The position numbers and the translations under genes were made by a program. Below the pieces are notes generated by a model. It was given only the letters and a program-made list of their open reading frames with translations, was not told the origin of the DNA and did no database searches. A stretch of 64,000 bases of DNA. Source: Cetobacterium sp. NK01. Lineage in GTDB: Bacteria; Fusobacteriota; Fusobacteriia; Fusobacteriales; Fusobacteriaceae. Below, in pieces: positions 43,492 through 52,016 of this stretch. Within the stretch, counting starts at the first letter, position 1; each line of letters opens with the position of its first letter. The DNA lies in contig NZ_JANIBO010000002.1 of the NCBI RefSeq assembly GCF_024506395.1, positions 62,001-126,000 on the forward strand, read 5' to 3'.

Positions 43492-43928
43492 TGAGAAGAG
43501 CAAATTTATTTAAAATTTTATCCTTTTGTGTTATGGGAATAATATTTTGGTTTTCTAATCAAGATGGTGAAGAATCTTTAAAGCAATCTAATTTAATTTT
43601 ACAGTATTTAAAAGAATTATTAGCAATATTTAATTTAGACGTTAGAAAGTTAGCTCACTTTACAATTTATTTAATACTTGGAAGTTGCTATTTCTTAAGT
43701 TTTAAAAACTTAGATAAAAAAGCTGGAATATTGAGTATAGTGTTAACTTTTTTATATGCATGTACAGATGAATTCCATCAGAGCTTTGTTCCAGGAAGAG
43801 GGCCTGCGTTTAAAGATGTAGGAATAGATACATTAGGAGGAATTTTAGGAATTAGTATATTATATAAATTTACTAATTATTATAAAAAGCCTATAATCAA
43901 ATTAAATAAGAAAAATATAAAAGTCTGA
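43491..43928 (+). CDS. VanZ-family membrane protein
   Basis: The 145-residue protein has four predicted membrane spans and VanZ motifs: FWFSNQDG at about 19-26, RKLAHFTIYLILG near 52-64 and DEFHQSFVPGRGPAFKDVGI near 92-111. VanZ of enterococci gives low teicoplanin resistance; most family members have no known role. The ATG overlaps the stop of the GGDEF gene (TAATG), so they are co-translated. Confidence 0.87.
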   Translation: MRRANLFKILSFCVMGIIFWFSNQDGEESLKQSNLILQYLKELLAIFNLDVRKLAHFTIYLILGSCYFLSFKNLDKKAGILSIVLTFLYACTDEFHQSFVPGRGPAFKDVGIDTLGGILGISILYKFTNYYKKPIIKLNKKNIKV

Positions 43929-43945
43929 GAAAATCTCAGACTTTT
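43919..43945. terminator. Bidirectional terminator
   Basis: A perfect 12-bp stem AAAAGTCTGAGA / TCTCAGACTTTT with a 3-base loop lies between the convergent vanZ-like and alcohol dehydrogenase genes. It overlaps the end of the former. Confidence 0.92.
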
Positions 43946-43948
43946 AAT

Positions 43949-45121
43949 CTATAAAGACATTGTTAATATTTCTAAAACATCTTTATATTCTAACTTTTTC
44001 ATAGTTCCAATTGGACCTAATCTTGTTGCACTTGTTGCCATCTCTTCAAATTTTGAGCTATCTATTCCTACATCTGTTAAAGTAGATGGAATATCTAATG
44101 TATCAAAAAATTCTCTTGTTTTTTTTATTACCTTTTTAGCAACTTCAAAATCATTATCGCCATATATATTCCAAACATTATTAGCATATTCCACAAATCT
44201 GTGAACATTCTCTTTATCTAAAACATATTCCATCCAATATGGAGTTAAAATACCTAATCCAACTCCATGAGTAATATCATACTTAGCACTAAGTTCATGC
44301 TCTATTTGATGAGTAGCCCAGTCTGTTGTTTCTTTTCCAGCAGATGTCAATCCATTTAAAGAAAGAGAGCTCGCCCACATAATGTTAGCTCTTGCTTCAT
44401 AATTTATAGGATCTATATAAGCTATTGGAGCATAATGAATAACTGTTTTTAAGAGACCTTCCATTATTCTAGCTTGAAGATATCCTTTTTTATCAGGAGA
44501 AAAATATTGTTCAAAAATATGACTCATTATATCTACAGCACCAGCTGCAGTTTGATATTTACTAACAGAGAAAGTATAAGTTGGATCAAGTATAGAAAAT
44601 ACAGGTCTTAAAAGATAACTGCTAAACCCTAATTTTAAATTTTCTTTTAGATTAGATAAAACACTGTTTCCATTCATTTCACTTCCTGTTGCAGCAAGAG
44701 TTAAGATAGATGCTACAGGAAGTGCTTCAGTTAACAAATTAAATTTTTTATCAACACAAAGATCTTTCCAAATATCTCCATGATATTTGGTTTGTGCCGC
44801 AATGCCTTTAGCACAATCAATTGTACTTCCTCCTCCAACAGCTAAAACTAATTCTAAATTATATTTTCTACAAAGATCAGCTCCTTCTCTTACAGTTTCA
44901 ATTCTAGGATTAGGATCAACTCCTGAAAGTTCTATAATTTCTATATTTTCTTCAGTTAAAGATTTTATAACTTCATCGTATAAACCATTTTTTTTAATGC
45001 TATTTTTTCCATAAAGTAATAAAACTTTAGAAGCATGCTTTTTTACTTCTTTTCCTAAGTTTGAAACTTGTCCTTGACCAAACAAAATTCTTGTTGGAAC
45101 ATCGTAAATAAAATTCTTCAT
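43949..45121 (-). CDS. Iron-containing alcohol dehydrogenase (BdhA/YqhD type)
   Basis: The 390-residue protein is a group III NAD(P)H-dependent alcohol/aldehyde reductase. The GGGS nucleotide loop (AVGGGSTIDCAKGIA, near residues 94-108) is followed by the metal ligands in AVDIMSHIFEQYF (Asp and His near 196-203), TTDWATHQIEHEL and DITHGVGLGI (His near 264-285). It probably reduces butyraldehyde or other short aldehydes. The ATG follows AGGAGG. It is downstream of a Crp-like regulator on the same strand by 13 bases and may be controlled with it. Confidence 0.93.
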   Translation of the reverse strand: MKNFIYDVPTRILFGQGQVSNLGKEVKKHASKVLLLYGKNSIKKNGLYDEVIKSLTEENIEIIELSGVDPNPRIETVREGADLCRKYNLELVLAVGGGSTIDCAKGIAAQTKYHGDIWKDLCVDKKFNLLTEALPVASILTLAATGSEMNGNSVLSNLKENLKLGFSSYLLRPVFSILDPTYTFSVSKYQTAAGAVDIMSHIFEQYFSPDKKGYLQARIMEGLLKTVIHYAPIAYIDPINYEARANIMWASSLSLNGLTSAGKETTDWATHQIEHELSAKYDITHGVGLGILTPYWMEYVLDKENVHRFVEYANNVWNIYGDNDFEVAKKVIKKTREFFDTLDIPSTLTDVGIDSSKFEEMATSATRLGPIGTMKKLEYKDVLEILTMSL

Positions 45122-45134
45122 AATTATTTTCCTC

Positions 45135-45743
45135 CTATAAAATTTTAATAGAATTTCTTTCTTTAACTATAGTACCACTATCAACATAAAAAGCTATGAT
45201 TCTAGTTAGATTTCTATAGCTAATATTGAGTCTGCTAGAGAGTTCATCTAAAGATTTAAAAGTAATTTCTCCTCCATTATCTTCTAAATATTTTATAAAA
45301 ATATCTTTGGCTTTAAGTGTACTTTTATAAAAAATTGCTCTATTTGTATTTAAAAGTTTTTTATTTCCTTCAATAGCTAAGAATCTCCAAAAGTTTATAT
45401 TTTCTTCAAGATTTTCTCTTGCAATTTGAAATGGAAGAAGAAGAACAACTACATCACTCTTAGCTACCACATCAAATAGAACTTCCTCTTTATTTATGTA
45501 TTCAATATCTCCAAAAATTTCTAAAGGTCTCAAAATATTTAGACAAATTTGGTTTCCATTGTCTAAGATACAGGAAACTTCAACTGTTCCTTCTACTATA
45601 AAATAAATGCTATTTGCTCCTTTATGAGCTTCTAAAATATATTCACCTTTTTTATAATGCTTTATCAATAGTTTTTCATGAACTTCTTTGCTTAAAATTT
45701 CGTCTAAATGGTAAAAATTTATATATTTTTCTATTTTTTTCAT
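45135..45743 (-). CDS. Crp/Fnr-family regulator (YeiL-like)
   Basis: The 202-residue protein has an N-terminal cyclic-nucleotide-binding-like beta-roll (about 15-115, with NSIYFIVEGTVEVSC) and a C-terminal winged helix (SLDELSSRLNISYRNLTRII, about 164-183). Effector-pocket residues of true CRP are not evident and no Fe-S cysteine cluster as in Fnr is seen. It diverges from deoA, and in E. coli YeiL sits next to nucleoside genes, so nucleoside or alcohol metabolism may be its target. AAGGAG precedes the ATG. Confidence 0.85.
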   Translation of the reverse strand: MKKIEKYINFYHLDEILSKEVHEKLLIKHYKKGEYILEAHKGANSIYFIVEGTVEVSCILDNGNQICLNILRPLEIFGDIEYINKEEVLFDVVAKSDVVVLLLPFQIARENLEENINFWRFLAIEGNKKLLNTNRAIFYKSTLKAKDIFIKYLEDNGGEITFKSLDELSSRLNISYRNLTRIIAFYVDSGTIVKERNSIKIL

Positions 45744-45857
45744 AAATTCTCCTTATTGGGCCAATTGTCCTATCTATTATATAAGAATTTATATATCATA
45801 AAAATAAGAAAAATACTAGAAAAATATATAAAATATGAAAATAAAACGAGGTGGAGT

Positions 45858-47171
45858 ATGAGAGCGGTAGATATTATTCAAAAAAAGAGAGACAATATTG
45901 AGTTAACATCTGAAGAAATGAACTTCTTACTAGGGGAGTATTTACAAAATAGAGTTCCTGATTATCAGATGTCTTCATTTCTTATGGCAGTTTATTTTAA
46001 TGGAATGACAAAAGATGAATTAAAAGTATTTACAGAGCTTATGATGAATAGTGGGGAAGTTATAAAATTTGACGGAATAGAAAAGTTTCTAATTGATAAA
46101 CATTCAACAGGTGGAGTGGGAGATAAAACTACTATTGCTTTAGCAGGATTATTTGCTGCTTTTAATATAGGAACTGCTAAACTTTCTGGAAGAGGTCTTG
46201 GACATACAGGTGGAACAATAGATAAATTCGAAGCTATCCCTGGATTTGTTTTTCCTGAGACAAGAGATGAATTAGTAAAAATGGTAAATAAAGTTGGAAC
46301 TGGTATTATGGGATATTCAGATACTATAGTTCCTTTAGATAAAAAATTATATTCACTTAGAGATGTAACTGCAACAGTATCTAGCATTCCTTTAATAGCT
46401 AGTTCTATTATGAGTAAAAAATTAGCTGTTTATGCTGATGGAATAATTTTAGATGTTAAAGTTGGATCTGGTGCATTTATGAAAAATTTAAAAACAGCTG
46501 AAGAGTTAGCAAAAACTATGATCGATATAGGAGATTCTTTCGGTAGAAAAGTTGTAACTTTATTAACAGATATGGATCAACCGCTTGGATATGCTGTTGG
46601 AAACGCTAATGAAATTATAGAAGCAATTGAAACTTTAAAAGGTAGAGGACCTAAAGATTTTACTGAACTTGTTGAAACAATAGTAGCAACTGCTCTTCAA
46701 ATTAAAGGAGATGTTAAATCTTTAGAAGAAGGAAAAGAGAGAGTTGCTGAAGTTATATCTAATGGTGCAGCTATTCAACATCTAAAAGATTTTATAGAAG
46801 CTGCTGGAGGGAATCCTGAACTTGTTGAAGATTACACACTTCTTCCAAAATTTAAGTCAGAATATGAATTTAAATCTAAAAAATCAGGTTGGATTTCTAA
46901 GATAGAGGCTGAAGAGATAGGGAAAGCTGCAATGGTTTTAGGAGCTGGAAGAGCGACTAAAGACGATATTATAGATCACTCAGTTGGAATATTATTAACT
47001 AAAAAAGTTGGAGATTATGTTGAGGCAGGAGAAGTTTTAGCATTTATTCAACATAATGATAAAAATTTAGAATCTTCTATTAGATTTTTAGAGGGAGCTT
47101 ATACAATAGTGGATAAAAAAGTAGAAAAAAATAAAGTTATTCTAGAAATTTTATCTAATATTGGGTTATAA
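45858..47171 (+). CDS. deoA: Pyrimidine-nucleoside (thymidine) phosphorylase
   Basis: A 437-residue enzyme that splits thymidine, deoxyuridine or uridine with phosphate. The family signatures DKHSTGGVGDKTT (about 81-93) and SGRGLGHTGGTIDKFE (about 110-125) are exact, and SIPLIASSIMSKKLA follows near 181. The start is the ATG at 45858 after GAGGTGGAG; longer in-frame extension upstream runs through the divergent promoter and is not used. deoC follows by 29 bases, forming a deoxyribonucleoside salvage operon. The broader bacterial Pdp and the thymidine-specific DeoA cannot be separated by eye. Confidence 0.95.
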   Translation: MRAVDIIQKKRDNIELTSEEMNFLLGEYLQNRVPDYQMSSFLMAVYFNGMTKDELKVFTELMMNSGEVIKFDGIEKFLIDKHSTGGVGDKTTIALAGLFAAFNIGTAKLSGRGLGHTGGTIDKFEAIPGFVFPETRDELVKMVNKVGTGIMGYSDTIVPLDKKLYSLRDVTATVSSIPLIASSIMSKKLAVYADGIILDVKVGSGAFMKNLKTAEELAKTMIDIGDSFGRKVVTLLTDMDQPLGYAVGNANEIIEAIETLKGRGPKDFTELVETIVATALQIKGDVKSLEEGKERVAEVISNGAAIQHLKDFIEAAGGNPELVEDYTLLPKFKSEYEFKSKKSGWISKIEAEEIGKAAMVLGAGRATKDDIIDHSVGILLTKKVGDYVEAGEVLAFIQHNDKNLESSIRFLEGAYTIVDKKVEKNKVILEILSNIGL

Positions 47172-47200
47172 TAAATAAAAGAATATTTTAGGAGGAGAAA

Positions 47201-47866
47201 ATGAATTTAAGCAGATATATTGATCACACAGTATTAAAAGCTACAACAGAACCAAAGGATATTATAAAATTATGTGCAGAGGCTAAAGAACATAACTTCT
47301 TTTCAGTTTGTGTAAATGGATGTTATGTTGAACTTGCAGCAAAAGAGCTTGCAGGAACAGAGGTAAAAGTTTGTGCTGTAATTGGATTTCCTTTAGGAGC
47401 TATGTCAACAAAAGCAAAAGTTTTTGAAGCAAAAACTTGCATAGAAGATGGAGCATCTGAAATTGACATGGTTATCAATATTGGAATGTTAAAAGCTGGA
47501 GAAACAGAATATGTTAAAAATGAAATAGCTGCTATTAAAGAGGCTATTGGAACAAATGTATTAAAAGTTATAATTGAAAATTGTTACTTAACAAATGAAG
47601 AGAAAAAAATAGTTACTCAATTATGTTTAGATGCAAAGGCAGATTTTGTAAAAACATCTACTGGATTTGGAACAGGTGGAGCTACATTTGAAGATATTAT
47701 GTTAATGAAAGAGATTGTTGGAGATAAAGCTGAATTAAAAGCTGCAGGTGGAGTAAGAGATTTAGCAACTGCAGAAAAATATATATCTTTAGGTGTAACA
47801 AGATTAGGAACAAGTTCAGGAGTTGAATTAGTAACTACTGGAACTGCAGATCCAAATAAATATTAA
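47201..47866 (+). CDS. deoC: Deoxyribose-phosphate aldolase
   Basis: The 221-residue class I aldolase cleaves 2-deoxyribose 5-phosphate to glyceraldehyde 3-phosphate and acetaldehyde. It starts LSRYIDHTVLKATTE, typical of bacterial DeoC. The Schiff-base Lys lies in ADFVKTSTGF near residues 147-156, and a second active-site Lys in ELKAAGGVRD near 177-186. AGGAGG precedes the ATG. It completes the pathway begun by DeoA. The next regulator starts 2 bases after the stop. Confidence 0.97.
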   Translation: MNLSRYIDHTVLKATTEPKDIIKLCAEAKEHNFFSVCVNGCYVELAAKELAGTEVKVCAVIGFPLGAMSTKAKVFEAKTCIEDGASEIDMVINIGMLKAGETEYVKNEIAAIKEAIGTNVLKVIIENCYLTNEEKKIVTQLCLDAKADFVKTSTGFGTGGATFEDIMLMKEIVGDKAELKAAGGVRDLATAEKYISLGVTRLGTSSGVELVTTGTADPNKY

Positions 47867-47868
47867 TT

Positions 47869-48534
47869 ATGAATCAAGATTACTTAAGTAACTCACTTTC
47901 AAAAGAGTGCTTAAATAATTTATTAAGAGTTTCTCAATGCCAAGAGTTTAAGCAGGGAGAAACTCTTTTTTTAGAGCACGCCTTTTGTGAAAATGTATAT
48001 TTTATAATTAGTGGAAATGTTACCGTATATAAAGATAATTCAGATGGAAAAAGGAAGATAATTTATTTGTTGGGAAAAGATTCATTTTTAAATGATACAG
48101 CAATCTACGATAATCCTTCAAAAACAAATATTAGTTGCGATGCATTTACAGATGTTAAAGTTTTAATTATCCCAATTAAAGAGCTAAAAAAATTGATTTC
48201 AAATCATCCAGATTTAGCTATCTTAATGATAAAATCTCTTTCGAAAAAAACAAAACGTCTATATAGACAATTAAAAAATACAACAACAATATCTATGGAT
48301 AAAAGAATTGCTGCAAAATTATGGAAATTAGCAAAAGATTTTGGATACGAATACAAGGAATTTCATGGATTTACAGTAAAAGTTAATAACACGTATTTAG
48401 CTGATATGTTAGGTACAAATAGAGAAACAGTTTCTAGAGGAATAAAAAAACTTAAAGAACTAGGTCTTGTAAAAGTTGAAAATGGACAGATTTTTATACT
48501 TAAAACTGAAATCAAAGATTTTTATAGACGTTAA
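47869..48534 (+). CDS. Crp/Fnr-family transcriptional regulator
   Basis: A 221-residue regulator with a beta-roll sensor (about 20-120, NVYFIISGNVTVYKD), a long dimer helix (ISNHPDLAILMIKSLSKKTK) and a winged helix whose recognition region NTYLADMLGTNRETVSRGI (about 173-191) is close to Crp. The recognition helix keeps the R-E-T-x-S-R pattern that reads TGTGA half-sites in Crp proteins. The start is 2 bases after deoC, without a separate ribosome site, so it is co-translated with the deo operon. Candidate targets are the TGTGA-N6-TCACA sites at 49134 and 55927. Confidence 0.87.
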   Translation: MNQDYLSNSLSKECLNNLLRVSQCQEFKQGETLFLEHAFCENVYFIISGNVTVYKDNSDGKRKIIYLLGKDSFLNDTAIYDNPSKTNISCDAFTDVKVLIIPIKELKKLISNHPDLAILMIKSLSKKTKRLYRQLKNTTTISMDKRIAAKLWKLAKDFGYEYKEFHGFTVKVNNTYLADMLGTNRETVSRGIKKLKELGLVKVENGQIFILKTEIKDFYRR

Positions 48535-48563
48535 AATAAAAAATAGGAATACTCCTATATTTG

Positions 48564-48572
48564 TGGTATAAT
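48564..48572 (+). promoter_or_regulatory. Extended -10 element before the DUF1456 gene
   Basis: TGTGG followed by TATAAT at 48567-48572, an extended -10. The gene starts 33 bases later behind AGGAGG. No good -35. Confidence 0.5.
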
Positions 48573-48604
48573 TATGAGTAAATTTAAAAAATTAGGAGGA
48601 ACAA

Positions 48605-49081
48605 ATGACAAATAATGACGTTCTAAGAAGAGTTAGATATGCTTTAAGAATAAATGACAAAGCAATGTTAGAAGTTTTCAAATTAGGAGGAATGAATATC
48701 TCTTTAGAAGAGTTAACTGCTCTATTAAGTAAACCTGAAGATGAAAACTTTAAAACTTGTAATAATAAAACTTTAGATGTCTTTTTAAGTGGACTTATCA
48801 CTTATAAAAGAGGACCTCAAAAAGATGCTCCGCAAAGAGTTGAAGAGGTACCAAATAACAAAAATATAAATAACTATATCTTAAGAAAGTTAAAGATTGC
48901 TTTAGCTTTTAGAAGTGAAGATATGATAGATGCATTTAAAACTGGTGGAGTTAATATGTCTGAATCAGAATTAAGTGCAATCTTCAGAAGACCAGACCAC
49001 AAAAATTACAGAGAAGCTGGAGATAAATATGTTAGAGTATTTATTAAGGGAATCACTGAACTTTTTAGAGGAGAGAAATAA
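48605..49081 (+). CDS. DUF1456 (YehS-like) protein
   Basis: The 158-residue protein is an internal duplication: NDVLRRVRYALRINDKAMLEVFKLGG (residues 3-28, split here as two shorter pieces in the sequence) corresponds to NNYILRKLKIALAFRSEDMI near 86-105, and each copy ends in a pattern like SKPEDENFKTC or RRPDHKNYREAG. This is the YehS/DUF1456 family, whose function is unknown to me. It is a single-gene unit with a terminator after it. Confidence 0.85.
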   Translation: MTNNDVLRRVRYALRINDKAMLEVFKLGGMNISLEELTALLSKPEDENFKTCNNKTLDVFLSGLITYKRGPQKDAPQRVEEVPNNKNINNYILRKLKIALAFRSEDMIDAFKTGGVNMSESELSAIFRRPDHKNYREAGDKYVRVFIKGITELFRGEK

Positions 49082-49128
49082 TAAGATTACAAATTGATCT
49101 TAAAAAAATTTATTTTTTGTCAATATAG

Positions 49129-49158
49129 AAATGTGTGACTAGAGTCACACATTTTTTT
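49129..49158 (+). terminator. Terminator hairpin that also matches a Crp-type operator
   Basis: Twelve-base arms AAATGTGTGACT and AGTCACACATTT around a 2-base centre, then a T7 run. As a hairpin it would end the DUF1456 transcript. It also contains TGTGA-N6-TCACA (49134-49149), the Crp consensus, 69 bases before asrA. A sister palindrome lies upstream of the FNT gene at 55922. Confidence 0.7.
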
Positions 49159-49217
49159 CTATATAAAGTAATAGAATGAGATACTAGTATAAAAACAGTC
49201 GTATAAGAGGTGAAGAG

Positions 49218-50225
49218 ATGAAAAAATTATTAACAAATGATGAATTTAATAGTGTTTTATTAAATTTATCAAAAGAGTATGATATCTATGCTCCAGTTAC
49301 ACTTCCTTTTAAAGGAACATTCTCTGATACTGATTTAGTTAAATATGAAAAGATAACTAAATTAGAAGAGATCAATCTAAAAGACAAAAGTTACTATTCA
49401 GCTAAAGAGATTCTACTACCAATAAGACAAACAATATTTTATTTCAATGAGAATGAGTTTAAAAAACCAGAAGGAAGAACAAAAAAAGCTTTAGTTTTAT
49501 TAAGAAGCTGTGACCTTCATGCTATTGAAAGAGTGGATAATATATATTTAAATAACAAATTTGCAGATGAATATTATGCTGATGCAAAAAAAATGGTTAA
49601 ATTTGCTGTTATTGGTTGTCCAGGAAAAGGTTGGGAGAGCTGCTTCTGCGCTTCAATGGGAACAAATACAACAGAGAACTATAACTTAGGCCTTACATTT
49701 AAAGATGGTGCAGTTTATACTCATATAAAAGATGAAGAGTTAAACGAGTTCTTCAATAATGGAAAAGATGAAGAGTTTCAAATGGAGTTTGTAACAGAAA
49801 ATGTTGAAAAAGTTATAGTTCCTGAAAATATAGAGTTAGAAGATATTATAAATGACGAGATGTGGAGAGATTACGATAGATGTATTAAGTGTGGAAGATG
49901 TAATTTTGTTTGTCCTACTTGTACTTGTTTTACAACTCAAGATATCTTTAATAGAGACAACTCTAAAACAGGAGAAAGAAGAAGAGTTTGGGCTTCTTGC
50001 CATGTAGATGGATTTTCAACTATGGCTGGTGGACATGAATTTAGACAAAAATCTGGAGATAGAATGAGATTTAAAGTTATGCATAAAATCTCTGACTATA
50101 AAAAAAGATTTGGAACTCATATGTGTATAGGATGCGGAAGATGTGACGATGCGTGCCCAGAGTATATATCTTATATAAACTGTATAAATAAACTATCGAA
50201 AAAGTTAGGTGATAATAATGAGTAA
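49218..50225 (+). CDS. asrA: Anaerobic sulfite reductase subunit A
   Basis: AsrA (335 residues) passes electrons inside the AsrABC complex that reduces sulfite to sulfide. The C-terminal half has two [4Fe-4S] motifs, CIKCGRCNFVCPTCTCF (about 226-242) and CIGCGRCDDACPE (about 306-318). Other cysteines include SCFCASMG near 143. The ATG follows AGAGGTG. The stop overlaps asrB by 8 bases. First gene of asrABC, behind a Crp-like palindrome. Confidence 0.95.
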   Translation: MKKLLTNDEFNSVLLNLSKEYDIYAPVTLPFKGTFSDTDLVKYEKITKLEEINLKDKSYYSAKEILLPIRQTIFYFNENEFKKPEGRTKKALVLLRSCDLHAIERVDNIYLNNKFADEYYADAKKMVKFAVIGCPGKGWESCFCASMGTNTTENYNLGLTFKDGAVYTHIKDEELNEFFNNGKDEEFQMEFVTENVEKVIVPENIELEDIINDEMWRDYDRCIKCGRCNFVCPTCTCFTTQDIFNRDNSKTGERRRVWASCHVDGFSTMAGGHEFRQKSGDRMRFKVMHKISDYKKRFGTHMCIGCGRCDDACPEYISYINCINKLSKKLGDNNE

Positions 50226-51012
50226 TATATATATGCCTGAAAAAGGAGAAATTTTATCAATAGTTCAAGAGAGTCCAATTGAGTGGTTATTTAAAGTTAA
50301 AACAACTATAAAACCAGCTCCAGGACAATTTATACAACTATCTATTCCTATGGTTGGAGAAGCACCAATATCTGTTGCTAATTATAATCACGATGAGGAA
50401 TGGATTGAGTTTCTAATAAGAAAAGTTGGAAAAGTTACTGATGCAATATTTAATCTTCAACCAGGAGATTCAATATTTTTAAGAGGGGCTTACGGAAACT
50501 GTTTCCCTATGGATACATACTCTGGTAAAAGAGTGATTGTAGTTGCTGGTGGAAGTGGAACTGCTCCAGTAAGACCACTAATAAAACATTTTATAGATGA
50601 TGAGAATACAGATATTGAGCTAATTTTTGGATTTAAAGATCAAGAGTCTATATTATTTAAAAAAGAGATAGATGAATGGAGAAAAAAAACTCCTATGATT
50701 TTAACTGTGGATAAAGGTTGTGGAATTGATGGAGAGTGTGTAGGGCTTGTAACTGAGTACATTCCTCATTTAAAAATGTATGAAAATTTTGATAATTTAG
50801 AAGTTGTTATAGTAGGGCCTCCTATGATGATGAAATACTCTGCTTTAGAGTTTTTAAAATTAGGAATTCCAGAGGAAAAAATTTGGGTTTCTTTTGAAAG
50901 AAATATGTCTTGTGCTGTAGGAAAGTGTGGACATTGCAAAATTGATGAAACATATGTTTGTTTAGAAGGACCTATATTTAATTATGTAAAAGCTAAAAAG
51001 CTTTTAGATTAG
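50218..51012 (+). CDS. asrB: Anaerobic sulfite reductase subunit B
   Basis: AsrB (264 residues) is the flavin subunit that takes electrons from NAD(P)H. It has a ferredoxin-reductase-like FAD domain (PGQFIQLSIP near residues 34-43), a nucleotide-binding domain with VVAGGSGTAPVRPL near 104-117, and a C-terminal 2Fe-2S-like Cys set (NMSCAVGKCGHCKIDETYVC). The ATG at 50218 follows AGGTG; a GTG at 50209 lies in that ribosome site. Confidence 0.94.
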   Translation: MSNIYMPEKGEILSIVQESPIEWLFKVKTTIKPAPGQFIQLSIPMVGEAPISVANYNHDEEWIEFLIRKVGKVTDAIFNLQPGDSIFLRGAYGNCFPMDTYSGKRVIVVAGGSGTAPVRPLIKHFIDDENTDIELIFGFKDQESILFKKEIDEWRKKTPMILTVDKGCGIDGECVGLVTEYIPHLKMYENFDNLEVVIVGPPMMMKYSALEFLKLGIPEEKIWVSFERNMSCAVGKCGHCKIDETYVCLEGPIFNYVKAKKLLD

Positions 51013-51021
51013 GAGGAGACC

Positions 51022-52014
51022 ATGGCTTTAGAGTTAAGTAGAAAAAGTTTTACAAAAAATGCATATAGAATAACAAAGGATAGAAAAAAAACAGCTTTAA
51101 GAGTTAGAGTTCCTGGTGGAGAGATAACAGCAGAGCTACTTTTAAAAGTTTCTGAAATAGCTTCAAAATATGGAAATGGAAAAGTTCATATAACAACACG
51201 TCAAGGATTTGAAATTAAAGGGATCGATATTACAAAAATTGATGAAGTAAATAAAGAGATCCAAGTTTTAATTGATGGTTTTGATATTAATCAACCAAAT
51301 GGAGAGGGAAATGGTTATCCAGCAGCTGGAACAAGAAATATAACAGCTTGTATTGGAAATAGTGTTTGTCCTAAAGCTCAATATAATACAACAAACTTTG
51401 CTAAAAAAATAGAGAAAGAAGTTTTTCCTAATGACTTTCATTTTAAAATAGCTTTAACTGGATGTCCAAATGATTGTATAAAAGCAAGAATGCATGACTT
51501 TGGTATAATTGGAATGGCTATGCCTTTATATGAAAAAGAAAGATGTGTTTCTTGCGGAGCATGTGTAAAAAAATGTAAAGGATTATCAACAGGTGCTTTA
51601 AGAGCGGAAAATTATACTGTTATAAGAGAGCATAGTAAATGTATTGGATGTGGAGAGTGCATTTTAAATTGTCCTACATCTGCTTGGGTTAGAGACGATA
51701 AAAAATACTATAGACTTGCTATTATGGGTAGAACAGGAAAGAAAAATCCAAGACTTGCTGAAGATTGGATTTTATGGGCTGATGAAGAGAGCATAATAAA
51801 AATTATTAAAAATACATATAGATATGTAGATACATATATTAATAGAGCACTTCCAAAAGAACATATTGGATATATTGTTGATAGAACAGGATTCAATGAG
51901 TTTAAAAAGTTTGCATTAGAAGGGGTTAACTTAGAAGAAGTAGCAATTGAAAGAAACATGGTTAACTGGAATGGAATTATCTACTCTGGTGCTGAAAATG
52001 ACATTGGTAAATAA
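51022..52014 (+). CDS. asrC: Anaerobic sulfite reductase subunit C (siroheme)
   Basis: AsrC (330 residues) is the catalytic siroheme/[4Fe-4S] subunit. The siroheme cluster ligands lie in ACIGNSVCPKA (about 112-122) and LTGCPNDC (about 150-157). Two ferredoxin sites follow, CVSCGACVKKC and CIGCGECILNCP. HITTRQGFEIKG near 56-67 is the substrate-side Arg region of sulfite/nitrite reductases. AGGAGG precedes the ATG. Confidence 0.95.
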   Translation: MALELSRKSFTKNAYRITKDRKKTALRVRVPGGEITAELLLKVSEIASKYGNGKVHITTRQGFEIKGIDITKIDEVNKEIQVLIDGFDINQPNGEGNGYPAAGTRNITACIGNSVCPKAQYNTTNFAKKIEKEVFPNDFHFKIALTGCPNDCIKARMHDFGIIGMAMPLYEKERCVSCGACVKKCKGLSTGALRAENYTVIREHSKCIGCGECILNCPTSAWVRDDKKYYRLAIMGRTGKKNPRLAEDWILWADEESIIKIIKNTYRYVDTYINRALPKEHIGYIVDRTGFNEFKKFALEGVNLEEVAIERNMVNWNGIIYSGAENDIGK

Positions 52015-52016
52015 TT

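Noticed and set aside
45759-45770. Imperfect palindrome in the deoA-regulator gap as an operator
   Set aside because: Only 12 bases with one mismatch and no second copy; not enough to support a call.
45708-45857. 50-codon N-terminal extension of deoA
   Set aside because: It overlaps the divergent regulator start and promoter region, and the ATG at 45858 has a good ribosome site and matches the family N-terminus.
45992-46387. Minus-strand frame of 131 codons inside deoA
   Set aside because: Antisense to the phosphorylase signature motifs; no ribosome site.
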